Notes under the pieces: model-generated
What the model saw: the letters and a program-made list of their open reading frames with translations, nothing else
What the model was told of the DNA's origin: nothing
Database searches by the model: none
In this document: piece by piece, positions 47,477 through 59,528 of the stretch
Layout: the number at the start of each line of letters is the position of its first letter
Numbering within the stretch: position 1 is the stretch's first letter
DNA from: Vitellaria paradoxa
Taxonomy: Eukaryota > Streptophyta > Magnoliopsida > Ericales > Sapotaceae
DNA length: 64,000 nt
Direction of reading: 5' to 3'
Assembly: GCA_019916065.1 (NCBI GenBank)
Contig: CM034242.1
Location: 9,678,879 to 9,742,878, forward strand
Program-made: the position numbers and the translations under genes

Positions 47477-47935
47477 GCCAAACCAAACCAAGCCTTTTTT
47501 CATTAGGTGGGGTCGGCTATATGAATTTGTCAACGTCAATTAGATTTGTTTAGGGTCATGTCCTCCAAAAGCTCTAAGTAGACAAGGTCATGTCTAATAG
47601 TTTTTTCTCAAATTCTTTTGGGTCTTCTTCTATCTCTTTTACTCCTAACAATCCTCATTCTTTCACACCTCCTAACAGGTGCCTCCGCTGGACGCCTTCT
47701 AACATGACCAAACCATCTTAATCGATTTTCTCTCATTTTATCTTCAATCGATGCTATTCCTACTTTACCCCTAATCTCCTCGTTCCTAATCCTATCTTTC
47801 TTTGTAATCCCGCACATCCACTTTAACATCCTCATCTCTGCAACTGCCATCTTCTGACCATGATTATGTTTTACTACCCAACACTCTAATTCATACAGCA
47901 GCGCTGGTCTAACCGCCACCTTATAATACTTTCTT
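47477..47935 (-). mobile_element. 5'-truncated RTE-type LINE fragment (unit B only)
   Basis: On the minus strand it encodes the tail of a non-LTR reverse transcriptase: [55 protein letters not shown] and [18 protein letters not shown], a run of motifs well known from plant RTE-clade LINEs. The 3' end carries a short ttggttt repeat tail and meets a target duplication (gaataagata at 47466-47475 and gaatgagata at 47945-47954). Only the last part of ORF2 is present, as expected for a dead-on-arrival copy. Units A and C have the unoccupied site. Confidence 0.88.
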
Positions 47936-48258
47936 AAAAAAAAATGAATGAGATAACAATAAAAAATAAAATATAATTTATTATTATTATTATTGAACAA
48001 ATGGAGTGTTTGACTGATTAAATGATATCATCTAATAGTGCATTTCGCATAGGTTAAAAATTAAATGAGTAAATATTATGGAAGTCGTTGTTAATCTTTT
48101 ACTCTTACAATTTTTTTTCCTCTTTTTATTTCACTCTCTTAAGAATTAATATTTAATATCCTCTCAAAAAAATATTAATTCATTTAAAATTTTTATGAAA
48201 TATACCATATATAATTAAATCAAAGTTATTAAAATTTATAAGAGTAACAATTACTTTT

Positions 48259-48860
48259 ACTTGGTCATAAGCCTACTATTTTTGATGAGTGTACCGCTTT
48301 ACTTAGGATTTCAAACCGTTACTAGAATGAGGAGTTTCTTCTTTGATTGCTGAATCAGACTCAGCCACCGCGATCTCCTAGACATCTTCTAATGGTTCGA
48401 GCTATTAGGAGTATGCGATCTCTTGACTCGAGTTTGTCACATTTGTGTTTCTTCATCTATTCAGATCTATTATATTTATTGAGAAACCAATTAGGCTGTT
48501 AACTTCATAGTTAATGGGGTTTATATCAACCAGTAAAGGCAGACTTTCTTTAACCAACATGATATTCCACAGGCAATCATAGGCATTCTTACTCTTAGTG
48601 TGGCGCAGACTCTTCATGTTAGGATTTACCTTTTTTTTTTTTTCTTTCCTAGAGGTTAAGTTCATGCTCTTCTTCCATTTATTGTATTGTGGTGAACCAC
48701 CACAATTTCATTTTTGTTTTTTTTACTTATTGTTTTCCTATACTTTTACAAGAAGTCAAATTTAGATCCCCCTCCTTCTTACAATATATTTTAAAATTAG
48801 TAAATTAGTAAGGGTTTATGCCTAACCTCCCTCTCGTTAAGGAAGCTTTTTTGAAAAAAA
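48259..48860 (+). mobile_element. Insertion with long target duplication, unit B copy
   Basis: Orthologue of 31060-31631. The left target copy is at 48246-48258 and the right one has decayed to aataattacttta. It is slightly longer than in unit A because of an added segment around 48300-48350. Confidence 0.65.
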
Positions 48861-50415
48861 AAATAATTACTTTATTTTAATTTACACCAAACTGTTAAAC
48901 TCACGCTTAATTAGTTTAAATTATTTATACCATCCATTATTTAATATGTAATCAATAAAAGAAAAAGTGTAAACTTATTAGGGAACAAGCAATGTCCAAT
49001 TAGGTACGTTTATAATAATTTTTTCTAATATTTTTTATAACATTTCAAAATGACATTGTTTTTTATCCAATCAAAGTAGAAACAAAAAAAATTCTAAATC
49101 TGATACACTTTCTATACACAAATTTGTTGCACTTTCAGCACAAAATACATATTTTATAAGGGAGGGATTTGAATTGAAAAAGTTTAGCAAATTTTTTGTT
49201 TCTTGTTCTTTATTTTTTGGGTTTAAAAAGATATCGTTTTAAAATGTTTTAAGAAAAAATTAAAAAAAATTGTTGTAATCGTATCATTTCTGGAATTTCT
49301 CTCCTACCTTTTTATATTAAACAATCCAACAGCCTTTGGTTTTCAGATTTTGACCCAAGCTTCAACTCGAAATGTGTGATTGGCCAGGATATAGATCGTA
49401 ATGCCTCGTCCACTAAGTCGCATTTCTCAAATCCAGGTTGGTTTGATTACGAGAAGCTAATTTTTTTCTTTCTTTTTGGTAATTTTTTTTTTGTTTTCTA
49501 TAACTTTTTTTTATGAAAATTAAATTTTTTTTCTAAAGTTGTAAGTTTTAGACATGTTGATTGCATTTGTAAAAAATAAAAATATTAAAATTATCCATTT
49601 GAGTAAAAAAATAACGAAAAAGTTAATTTTTTAAGTTTTTATTCAAATGAACGTAAAAAAAATTAATTTTTAATTAAAAAAAAGTGATATAAAAAAATGA
49701 CATCTTTGTAGCCAAACGAAGACTCAGTCTACGACACATGATTTGGCAGCCATTTTTTTTTCCCCATGGTTTTGGTCAGGGACGGACCTTCGATTTCCTA
49801 ATAATAGTGGGTAAAAATAAAAATAAAATTAATTCTTCCATTAGTAAGGGCAAAGTGTAAAAAATACATAGGAGTAAAAATTATATTTCTACGCGAACAG
49901 AAATAAGAATGAAAGAAGGTATAAATGTAATTTCCTTTTTAGAGTGCAAATTAAATTCTGTAAACTTCGGTGAGCTGACCAATCAAATGCTATGGGCTCA
50001 TTTAGTCAAAAATGCAATCATACATTTCTAAAGTTGACCGTAACTCACCCAGATTAGGTAGCCAAAGAAGCTAGAAAAATGAGGTGTCTCCAGGGGTAAA
50101 GCGAAAAAATTTTGTTTGAGTGAGCACTAATTATAAGACATAAAAATAATTAGTTAGATACCACAGGAATAATTAAGAAAGAATTTGATGGTCCAAAAAA
50201 AGAACGAGAGAGAAAACAAAATCAAAGTAAAGTTAAACATTTTTTAGTTATATTAGATAGATTAGATACAATTACATTGATATTATTGAATTAGAATTTA
50301 TTTTTTTAATTGGACGGACACAATTAATACTTAAATTTTTTTTTTTCTCTTGAGTGGGTACAGTTAAACACAGTAGACAGTAATACGAGAAAAATAACAT
50401 TTTTTTTAAGGTAGG

Positions 50416-50421
50416 CACGTG
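50416..50421 (+). promoter_or_regulatory. G-box upstream of gene B
   Basis: CACGTG within GGCACGTGCC, identical in context to gene A. Confidence 0.55.
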
Positions 50422-50505
50422 CCATAGTGGCTTGGCTCCGCCCATCGGTGTCTATTAACACCAACACCGCCACCTCCCCCCCCCCCCCCCAAAAAAAAAA
50501 AACAG

Positions 50506-50513
50506 TATAAATA
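50506..50513 (+). promoter_or_regulatory. TATA box of gene B
   Basis: TATAAATA lies 80 bp before the ATG at 50593, just after a long C run and A run (50476-50502). Confidence 0.75.
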
Positions 50514-50592
50514 TGGGAGGTTCCATGAGGGAAGATCCCATCTCAGTTTAGCAGTGTCGAGAATTTGTACTTTCTTTAGTTAAGAAGGAGAA

Positions 50593-52667
50593 ATGGGCGC
50601 CGCAACTGACTGCTATTTTACCCTTCTTTGTATCGCGGCATTGACACTTGTGCCTGCCCTTTCTTACTCCCAGGGCAATTACGTGCCCTCGAGAGCAACT
50701 TATTACCGTACATCTGATGGCATGGGAACTCCAAGTACGTGTATTTATATATTACATTAATTCTCTTGTATATATATATCTCTCTCTCTATATATATAAA
50801 TATATATCCTGTTTAAATTACATATATAAATATATATTGTATATGTGTATTAAATTATATAATTAATGACTAAAATTGGGTTTATTAATGCCATCAAATT
50901 AGCTGGAGCTTGTGGGTACGGTGAATACGGAAGAACTGTTTACAATGGAAAAGTGACTGCAGTATCTAATAAACTGTACAAAAATGGAGTTGGTTGTGGT
51001 GCTTGTTACCAGGTAAATATTCTGCTTAATTAGAATTCAATCACTGGAGTTGAAATATCAAGTAACAAAATATATATATATATATATATAAAGTGACAAT
51101 ACTGTTAAGAGAAAATAAATTGATATATATATAATTGAAAAATATTAATTAACGAATCAACTAATTAAAAATAAGTCAGTATATATAATAAATAGTAACT
51201 AAATCAAATAGAAATTTTTATTATTTTTTTAAATGCTAGATTTTGCATGACAAATTATTATTATTTTTTTTTTTAAACACAAATACATGTAGGTTAGGTG
51301 CAAGATTCCACAATTGTGCACTAGAGAAGGAGTAAAGGTGGTGGTGACAGATTACGGTGAAGGAGACAGAACAGACTTTATTCTAAGTAGTAAGGCCTAT
51401 GAAAGTATGGCTCTTCCTAACGCAGCTCCACAGTTGGTTTCTTATGGTGTGGTTGGAATAGAATACCGAAGAGTTCCTTGTGAATACCCAATGAACAAAC
51501 TCGCAGTCAAGGTTCTCGAGACCAGCAGGTTTCCTGACTACCTAGCCATCATTTTCTTATACCAAGCGGGCAAGTATGACATCACAGCCGTTGAAGTATC
51601 GCAGGTATATGTATGTATGTATATATATATATATATATTCCATTCAAAAATTTAATTCAAGTACCGTTCGGACGAGCTAAATTAGCAAAATAATAATAAT
51701 AATAATAATTTTTGGTCATTATGTGCCCAGTAAAACACCAAAAGTAGGCATTTTGTTTATGTGATAGGTTGCCAATGTGCCAATTTTTGTTTACTTGGCA
51801 AAGTATATAATGCTCATTTCACTGTAACCTAACTCAAAAGTTACCTAAATTATCTTCAAAGAATTGTCAAAAATTGTCAAATTTTTTATCAAAAACTTAA
51901 AAGTTATCAAAAAATTATTAAAAATTTATTTTTCTTTTATCAAATACACCAAAAATTATCGGTCAAAAGTTGCTAAAAATTAAAAAAAAAATGGTGACTT
52001 CCAAAAGGAGCCTCAATAAGAGGTAATCCAAAAGAAATTGATGAGGTTTTTGGGGTCACATTTTCGTTTTATATTTTATGTTTTTAATTCATTTAATTTG
52101 TATCTTTAGAGTATGTTATCCGCGTTGAAAAGATCTCAAATTTTTGCCTAAAAATAAGAAAATAGTCACATTTAAGTGATGAAAAAAGACAACTTATTTA
52201 AAGTTAGTTTTCTTTTGAACTCGTAAGCTATTTTTTAATTTTAAATTTTTGATAAAATATTAATAATACATCTAAAAGATATTAAAAAAAATCAAACCTT
52301 AGTTAAAAAAAATTACGCAGGACAAAAAAAAAAATTAATTCAAATTTTTGTTTTTAAGTAAATATTATGTTTGTCAAACGCAGCCCAAAATGTCTTACAT
52401 ATTGTGATTTAGTGGATTGGCTTTATTTGTATATGTGTGTGTTTGTGTATATATAATTTCGTGATGATGCAGTGGCGTAAAGGGCAATGGAGTAGCATGA
52501 GAAGGGCATACGGTGCAGTATGGGACATCCCTAACCCACCAGAGGGTGATCTTAGCCTCAGAATCGAAGTGAGTGGCTTGCCTGGGGGGATTCAACTGGA
52601 TCGTGTGATTCCTTGTAAATGGAAGGCTGGTGCTACTTATCCAACGATCATTAAGCTCCCTAACTGA
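50593..52667 (+). CDS. EXLB: Expansin-like B protein, gene B (4 exons)
   Basis: Exons are 50593-50734, 50903-51012, 51293-51604 and 52473-52667, with GT-AG borders and the same exon lengths as A and C, giving 252 residues. Domain layout is as in gene A: signal peptide, cysteine-rich barrel domain without HFD, and a C-terminal beta-sandwich domain starting at RRVPCEYP. It differs from A at only a few residues seen by eye (Ala for Val at 3, Val for Ile at 60, Lys-Asn for Arg-Ser at 74-75, Gln for Lys at 131). Exon 4 is identical to A. Intron 3 is 868 bp and shows the empty site of the LTR element. Likely functional and secreted to the cell wall. Confidence 0.95.
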
Positions 52668-52999
52668 GCCATACATCCATACATATATATATATATTAGA
52701 ATCCCAATCCTAAGAGTGTTTTAATTATCAAAGTCAACAAAAGTGTTGTGCTTGTCTAGCAGGCTTAGAGAGCATGTGCTCATCTTTGCCATTCTCAATA
52801 AAAGGATTGGATTGTGTGTCGTGTTAATGAATAAATATATGAATAAAAGTTTCATTTGTTATCAAATCTTTATGTGAATTTGGATATTGAGCTCCCTGCA
52901 GATATATATATATATATATATATTAGTACAAACATAATTCAACAAACTCATTTGAGATACAATATTTAGATCAAATTCTTGGATATCATCTATATAGAG

Positions 53000-53511
53000 T
53001 AGGGTTACTCATGGCTCGTTTAACTGAATTGTGAGATAGAGAAAAAATCATACCGACTAGATTCAATTTTTGTTTTCTTCGAACGAATATTGAATCGTTA
53101 TAAATGATTAATCATTCAATGATTAATCGCTCAAATCAAGTAGATTATCTATTTTTACTTTTTTTTTTAATAATCATCAACTTGTAACTAATTAATTATA
53201 TATATTCAATAATATAAAAATAATTAAAAGTCCAAAATAACTTGACATTAATAATAACATAATTTCAGTTTAGATTACTTATATGATAAAACCATTAATA
53301 ACCAAATAAATATATATTATATAATATATCGGTTGGTTAATCGAACTAGCAGTTTATGTGTATTAAAAATCGAAACTGAACCGAAAACTAAAAATTAAAA
53401 AGAAAAATCGAAATTGAAATTAAAACCATTAATTTAGTTAACTGCAATTTTCGATTTAGTTTGTTCCGTTCGGTTTGATTTTCGATTTACTGGTTTTTTT
53501 ACTCACTCCTA
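53000..53511. mobile_element. hAT-like MITE downstream of gene B
   Basis: 512 bp, the same element at the same site as 42551-43061, flanked by ATATAGAG (52992-52999) and ATATGGAG (53512-53519). Single copy here. Confidence 0.8.
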
Positions 53512-53806
53512 ATATGGAGATGATATCCTCCTCCTAACATAGCTAAGGCCATGTTTGTTCAATCTATTGGGAAGGAAGAATTAGATATTTAGTTTGTGTT
53601 TTGAATGTTAAATTTCACCCAAAATTTTGAATTTTCTCCAATTTTTTGCTTTTTTTCTAACTTTTTTCACACCAAAATTTTTCAACTTTTGCTAGCTTTT
53701 TTTAATTTTCTTATTTTTTACACTTCAAAAAACACACTAAACACTCAATAATTTAAAATTTACTTATTTGCTTATTAATTCTCGGTGGAGAAAAGGAAGT
53801 TCTTGA

Positions 53807-54496
53807 CATGGTTTTATAAACCGGACCAGATCGGCCAGTTTAATGGACCAATTGAACAGAGAATCGGTCTAAGAAACGGTTCGGTCCACTAGTAAAACTC
53901 GGTGAAGAGTTGAACCGACCTAAAACCAGTGACCCACCGGTTGAACCGGTGAACTAGCGAACCAATGCCGGTTTTGTCGGTTGAACCGGGCCATTTTTTT
54001 TTTATTTTTTTGATTAGTAAATAAATAAACTAATATGCACTAGCCTCCAGTGTCGGTTTTGCCAGTTGAACCGGGCATTTTTTTAATTTTTTTGATTGGT
54101 AAAATAAATAAACTAACATGCACTATTCTAAAATCGAACCTAGGACTATTTTGTGGTAAAATACTATTATACCACTGAACCACTGATACTAATTGTTTCT
54201 TATTTTTGTTTAATTTTACTTATATAATATATTAGTTTTAAGTGATTTTATTTTACAATACATTTTGTTAACATTTTTATTAGTAAAATAAAATAAAGTA
54301 GAAGAATATGTAAAAAAATATAAATTTTTAAAATTATTATATAATTTTAACATATTTTATGTTTATTTATATATTTAAATATGTTTATAGCGTTACGGTT
54401 CATCTCCAGTTTAATTTCGATTGAATAGACGGTTGAACCATTAATTCATGATCCAGTTATTTTTCTAACCTAATAAACGGTCCGATTTTTTAAACA
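53807..54496. mobile_element. ~700-bp aaccgg-rich element downstream of gene B
   Basis: Same element and position as 44416-45113, from catggttttataaaccggac to aaacattgatcc. No coding sequence. Confidence 0.6.
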
Positions 54497-54504
54497 TTGA
54501 TCCT

Positions 54505-54940
54505 TGAAACTTCCCCAGCAGTATAGCTGTTTTCTTCTTTAGCTATCATAGGTAGAGGGAAGGGATAACCTCGTGGAAGTTGCTCCAGTGAATCAAGTAA
54601 TTAACTATTAAAATGAAACACGGCCACAAGGAAGGATGGGGCTCCAAGTATCGGTAATTAAATATATATATATATATATGTATGTATACACACATACACA
54701 TACATATGTAAATTAGGACCTTTTAAAAAAAAAAAAAAAAGTCAACACAGATTGAAAATGTCTAGCACTGCATGCACTTCATACCATCTACTATTCACAA
54801 TAAAGGTCCTACAGTTTATGACATTCTTTAGGAGTTCTCTCCCTCCGGCGGTGATTCCAATGGAATTGATGCTCACCTGTTTTGACTACTCTTTGTCCGT
54901 TGCCTGGATGGACTCCGATAAAAATATCTACATTAAAAGG
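54505..54940 (+). repeat. Truncated block X of unit C
   Basis: It has the same truncation junction (ccgataaaaatatctacattaaaa) as unit B. Confidence 0.85.
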
Positions 54941-56110
54941 GTATTGTGGGTTATTATATTAAATAAAAAAAGTCAAAATTTAACAAAAAAAAAATAATAA
55001 TATTTGAAGGATAAAAAATATAAATAAGAGTAAAGATAAAAAACGGTAACATGTATGTTAAAATTGCAACTTATTATTAAAAAAAAAAAAGACAACACTT
55101 AAAAGGAGAAAAAATATAAAAATAAGGACAGAAATGAAAAAAAAAAAATTATAAAAATATGTGTACACTTTTATAGAGACAGCGCAAATGGGGTATCATT
55201 GAAAAAAATTGGCCAAAAAGGGTCAGTGAAAACCAAATAATATTTTCACTTATTATATATTTGAAAAAATAACTAACCAGAAGAACACAAAAGGATAAAA
55301 AGGTAAAAAACAAAAATTAAGAGGGCACAATTGAAAAAATAAGACAGCAAAGGAAGGGAAAAAAAAAAAAAACAACAAACCGGAAAGACAAAAGGACGGG
55401 AAGCGAGGAAGCAAAATTATGAGGGCATACTTGGAAAAATGGGACTAATTGAGGACGTGGATGGCTGAAGTTTGATTCTCGCATATGATATGGAATAGAA
55501 AAATATAAAAAAAGTTAATAAAACTGTGTATATTAAAATTATATTATGGCTATTATATCGAATAGGAAAAAAAAGTCAAAACTCTTAAAAAAAATTAACA
55601 CTTGAAAGATAAAAAAAATATAAAATAAAAGTAAAATTAAAAAAAGTTAAAAACATGTACGTTAAAATTACAGTTTATTATAAATAAAAAATACAAAAAA
55701 AAAAAACACACACACGAAGCAACCCTTGAAGGATAAAATACTTAAAAACAATGACATAAATGAAAAAATCAATAAAAATATGTACAAACTTATTATAGAG
55801 AGAGAGAGAGAAAAGGAGTTTAATTGAAAAACAATGAGCTTAATGCCGTCATTGAAAACCAAATGATATTTTCATTTATTAGACATTAAAAATACTAATT
55901 AGAAAAAGACAAAAGAATAAAAAAGTAATATATAAAATTAAGAGCGGCACAATTGGAAAAATAAGCCAACGAAGGAACGAGAAAAAAAAAAAAAAGGAGA
56001 GAGAAAAAAGGAAAAACCGGAAAAGACAAAAGGATAATAAAGGCATAATGGGAAAAAATGGACAATTTAAGGACTTTGATGTCTTGAAAGTTCGATTCTT
56101 GATTATTATA
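54941..56110. repeat. Block Y of unit C
   Basis: Two A-rich half-copies, as in units A and B. No gene. Confidence 0.75.
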
Positions 56111-56458
56111 TTGAGTAGATATATACGAACACATACATGTAGATTAGGACCTTTAGAAAAAAAAGGAAAGTCTAACACAGGTTGAAATGATCTAGCACTG
56201 CATGCATTTCATACCATCTGCTATTCACAGTAAAAGCCCTGCGGTTTATGACATTCTTTGGTGATTTCAATGGAATTAATGCTCACCTATTTTGACTACC
56301 CTTCGTTTGTTGGTTGGATGGACTCCGATAAATAATGGGATATATTTAGGCACTGTTTGGATTTGGAGCTTTAAGATTTTTGAAAAAATTTCAAAAAATC
56401 TTATAAATTTCCAACTTTCACTAATCATATTACGCCACATACCACATATCACTTTTTG

Positions 56459-56654
56459 TTTTTTGTTTATTTTTTTTTTCAGTAACTTAGAATCCTCATC
56501 GGTTTATTGCAATCTTCAACGAACTGCATAGCAAATGAGTAAATTAGAAAAATGTACGCTGTCCCTCACGTATATCCCACTTACATCAGGAATCGAACCT
56601 ATGTGATTTTTGTGAGAAACATACTCACGAACCACTTAGACTAACCTTGGAGGT
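56459..56654 (-). mobile_element. tRNA-derived SINE, unit C copy
   Basis: Flanked by CACTTTTTG (56450-56458 and 56655-56663). The minus strand has the B box GGTTCGATTCC. Orthologous to copies in units A and B. Confidence 0.85.
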
Positions 56655-57145
56655 CACTTTTTGCATTACTTCCACAGTTTTTAAGTTTTTTTTTTTTTTT
56701 TTTTGGAATTTTTTTATAACTCCAAATGTCTTCATGTAAGAAAATGAATAAAATTATACTACAATTTTTTTTATTTAATTTCTAAATAGATTTAATGATG
56801 CATATTGTGTTTTGATTAATTAGGTTATAAAAAGAATGAGATAACAATAAAAAATAAAATGTAATTTATTATTATTATTATTATTGAACAAATGGAGTGT
56901 TTGACTGATTAAATGATATCATCTAATGGTGCATTTCGCATCGGTTAAAAATTAAATGAGTAAATATAATGAAAGTCATTGTTAATCTTTTACTCTTACA
57001 ATTTTTTTCCTCTTTTATTTCACTCTCTTAAGAATTAATATTTAATATCCTCTCAAAAAAAATTAATTCATTTAAAATTTTTATGAAATATACGATATAT
57101 AATTAAATCAAAATTATTAAAATTTATAATAGTAACAATTATTTT

Positions 57146-57719
57146 TACTTGGTCATAAGCCTACTATTTTTGCTGAGTCTATTGCTTTACTTATAGGATA
57201 TATTGTTGAATCAGACGCGGCCACCGCGGTCTCCTGGACGTTTTCTAATGGTTCGGGCTATTGGGAGTATGCGATCTCTTGACTTGAGTTTGTTACATTG
57301 GTGTTTCTTCATCTATTCAGATCCATTATGTTTATTGGGAAACCAATCAGGCTATTAACTTCATAGTTAATTGGGTTTGTACCAACCAATAAAGACAGAC
57401 TTTCTTTAACCAACATGATATTCCACAGGCAATCGTAGGCATTCTTACTCTTAGTGCAGCACATACTCTTCATGTTAGGACTTACCTTTTTTTCTTTTTC
57501 TTTCTTGGAGGTTAAGTTTATGCTCTTCTTCCATTTATTGTATTGTGTTTAATCACCACAATTTCATTTTTTTTTTTTTTTACTTATTGTTTTCCTATAC
57601 TTTTACGAGAAGTCAAATTCAGATCCCCCTTCTTACAATATATTTTTAAATTAATAAATTATTAAGGGTTTATGCTTAATCTCCCTCCCACTAAGAAAGC
57701 TTTTTTTTTTTTTTAAAAA
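57146..57719 (+). mobile_element. Insertion with long target duplication, unit C copy
   Basis: Orthologue of 31060-31631; close to the unit A copy in length and text. Confidence 0.65.
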
Positions 57720-59331
57720 AACAATTACTTTTTTTTAACTTACACCAAACTGTTAAACTCACGCTTAGTTAGTTTAAATTGTTTATATTATCCATTATTT
57801 AACATGTAATTAATAAAAGGAAAAGTGTAAACTTATTAGGGAACGAGTAATGTCCAATCAGGTACATTTCTAATAATTTTTTCCAACATTTTTTATAACA
57901 TTTCAAAATGACATTGTTTTTTATCCAATCAAATTAGAAACAAAAAAATCCTAAATCTAATACACTTTTTGTGCATAAATTTGTTACACTTTCAGCACAA
58001 AATACATATTTCATAAGGGTGAGATTTGAATAGAGAAAGTTTATCAAATTTTTTATTTTTTGTTCTTTATTTTTGGGTTAAAAACGATATCGTTTTGAAA
58101 TGTTATAAGAAAAAATTAAAAAAAATTGTTGTAATCGTATCATTTCTGGAATTTCTCTCCTACCTTATTATAGTTAAACAATCCAACAGCCTTTGGTTTT
58201 CAGATTTTGACCCAAGCTTCAACTCGAAATGTGTGATTAGCCAGGATATAGATCGTAATGCCTCGTCCACTAAGTAGCATTTCTCAATCCAGGTTGGTTT
58301 GATTACGAGAAGCTAATTTTTTTTCTTTCTTTTTGGTATTTTTTTTTGTTTTACATAACTTTTTTTTTACGAAAATTAAATTTTTTTCTAAAGTTGTAAG
58401 TTTTAGACACGTTGATCGCATTCGTAAAAAATAAAAATATTAAAATTATTCATTTGAATAAAAAATAGCGAAAAAGTTAATTTTTTCAGTTGTTTTTTAG
58501 TTTTTATTCAAATAAATGTAAAAAAATTAAATTTTAATTAAAAAAAAAGTCATATAAAAAAATGACATCTTTGTAGCCAAACGAAGCCTTAGTCCACGAC
58601 ACTTGATTTGGCAGCCATTTTTTTTTTTCCCCATGGTTTTGGTCGGGGATGGACCTTCGATTTCCTAATAATAGTGGGTAAAAATAAAAATAAAATTAAT
58701 TCTTCCATTAATAAGGGCAAAGCGTAAAAAATAAATAGGAGTAAAAATTATATTTTTACGCGAACAGAAATAAGAATGAAATAAGGTATAAATGTAATTT
58801 CCTTTTTAGAGTGCAAATTAAATTCTGTAAACTTTGGTGAGCTATCCAATCAAATGCTATGGGCTCATTTAGTCAAAAATTCATGCATACATTTCTAAAG
58901 TTGACCGTAACTCACCCAGATTAGGTAGCCAAAGAAATTAATTCAAAAAATAAGGCGTCTCCAGCATGGAGTCAAAAGAATTTTGTCTGAATGGGCACTA
59001 ATTATAAGATACAAAAATAATTAGTGGGATACTATGGAAATAATAAAAAAAAAAATTGATAGTCGGAAAAGAGAAAGAGAGAGAGAAAAAGGTCAACGTG
59101 AAGTTAAATATTTTTTAATTTGATTAAGTAGATTAGGAACAATTATATTGATGTTATTAGATTAAAATTTATTTTTTTAATTAGGCGTGTTAATTAAATA
59201 TTTTTCATTTTTTATAAGTGAACACAATTGGTATTGAATTAAAATTTTTTTCTTTATCTTGAATAGGCACAATTAAACGTAGAAAATAATATAAGAGAAA
59301 AATAACTTTTTTTTTTTTTTTTGAAGATGGG

Positions 59332-59337
59332 CACGTG
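59332..59337 (+). promoter_or_regulatory. G-box upstream of gene C
   Basis: CACGTG is kept, but the surrounding palindrome is altered (gggCACGTGacc), so flank-sensitive binding may differ from A and B. Confidence 0.5.
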
Positions 59338-59413
59338 ACCTAGTGGGTTGGCTCCGCCCATCGGTGTCTATTAACAACCGCCCCCCCGGGGGGGGGGGGG
59401 GAGCAAAAAACAG

Positions 59414-59421
59414 TATAAATA
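59414..59421 (+). promoter_or_regulatory. TATA box of gene C
   Basis: TATAAATA is followed by the same tgggaggttcca as in A and B. The distance to the ATG is 108 bp, longer than in A and B because of an extra segment in the leader (59459-59500 region). Confidence 0.75.
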
Positions 59422-59528
59422 TGGGAGGTTCCATAAGAGAAGATCCCATCTCAGTTAAGACTCTTTCTCAAAATTGAAATATATATATAGTAGTGTTGAG
59501 AATTTGTACTCTCTTTAGTTAAAGAGAA

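Larger units (their letters stand above)
46771..50380 (+). repeat. Block X' of unit B (upstream region of gene B)
   Basis: Same layout as 30061-33190, including the SINE (47101-47290) and the long-duplication insertion (48259-48860), plus a LINE fragment not found in units A and C. Around 48300-48370 it differs from both other units. Confidence 0.75.
56111..59290 (+). repeat. Block X' of unit C (upstream region of gene C)
   Basis: Same layout as in units A and B, with the SINE and the 13-bp-duplication insertion (57146-57719; left target copy at 57133-57145 with one change, right copy at 57720-57732), no LINE fragment, and more divergence near its 3' end (58935-59290). Confidence 0.75.

Noticed and set aside
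55879..56178. Phenylalanine-rich minus-strand frames in block Y (also at 29811 and 46537)
   Set aside because: They follow the A-rich plus strand and change frame between the three copies, so they are not conserved as protein.
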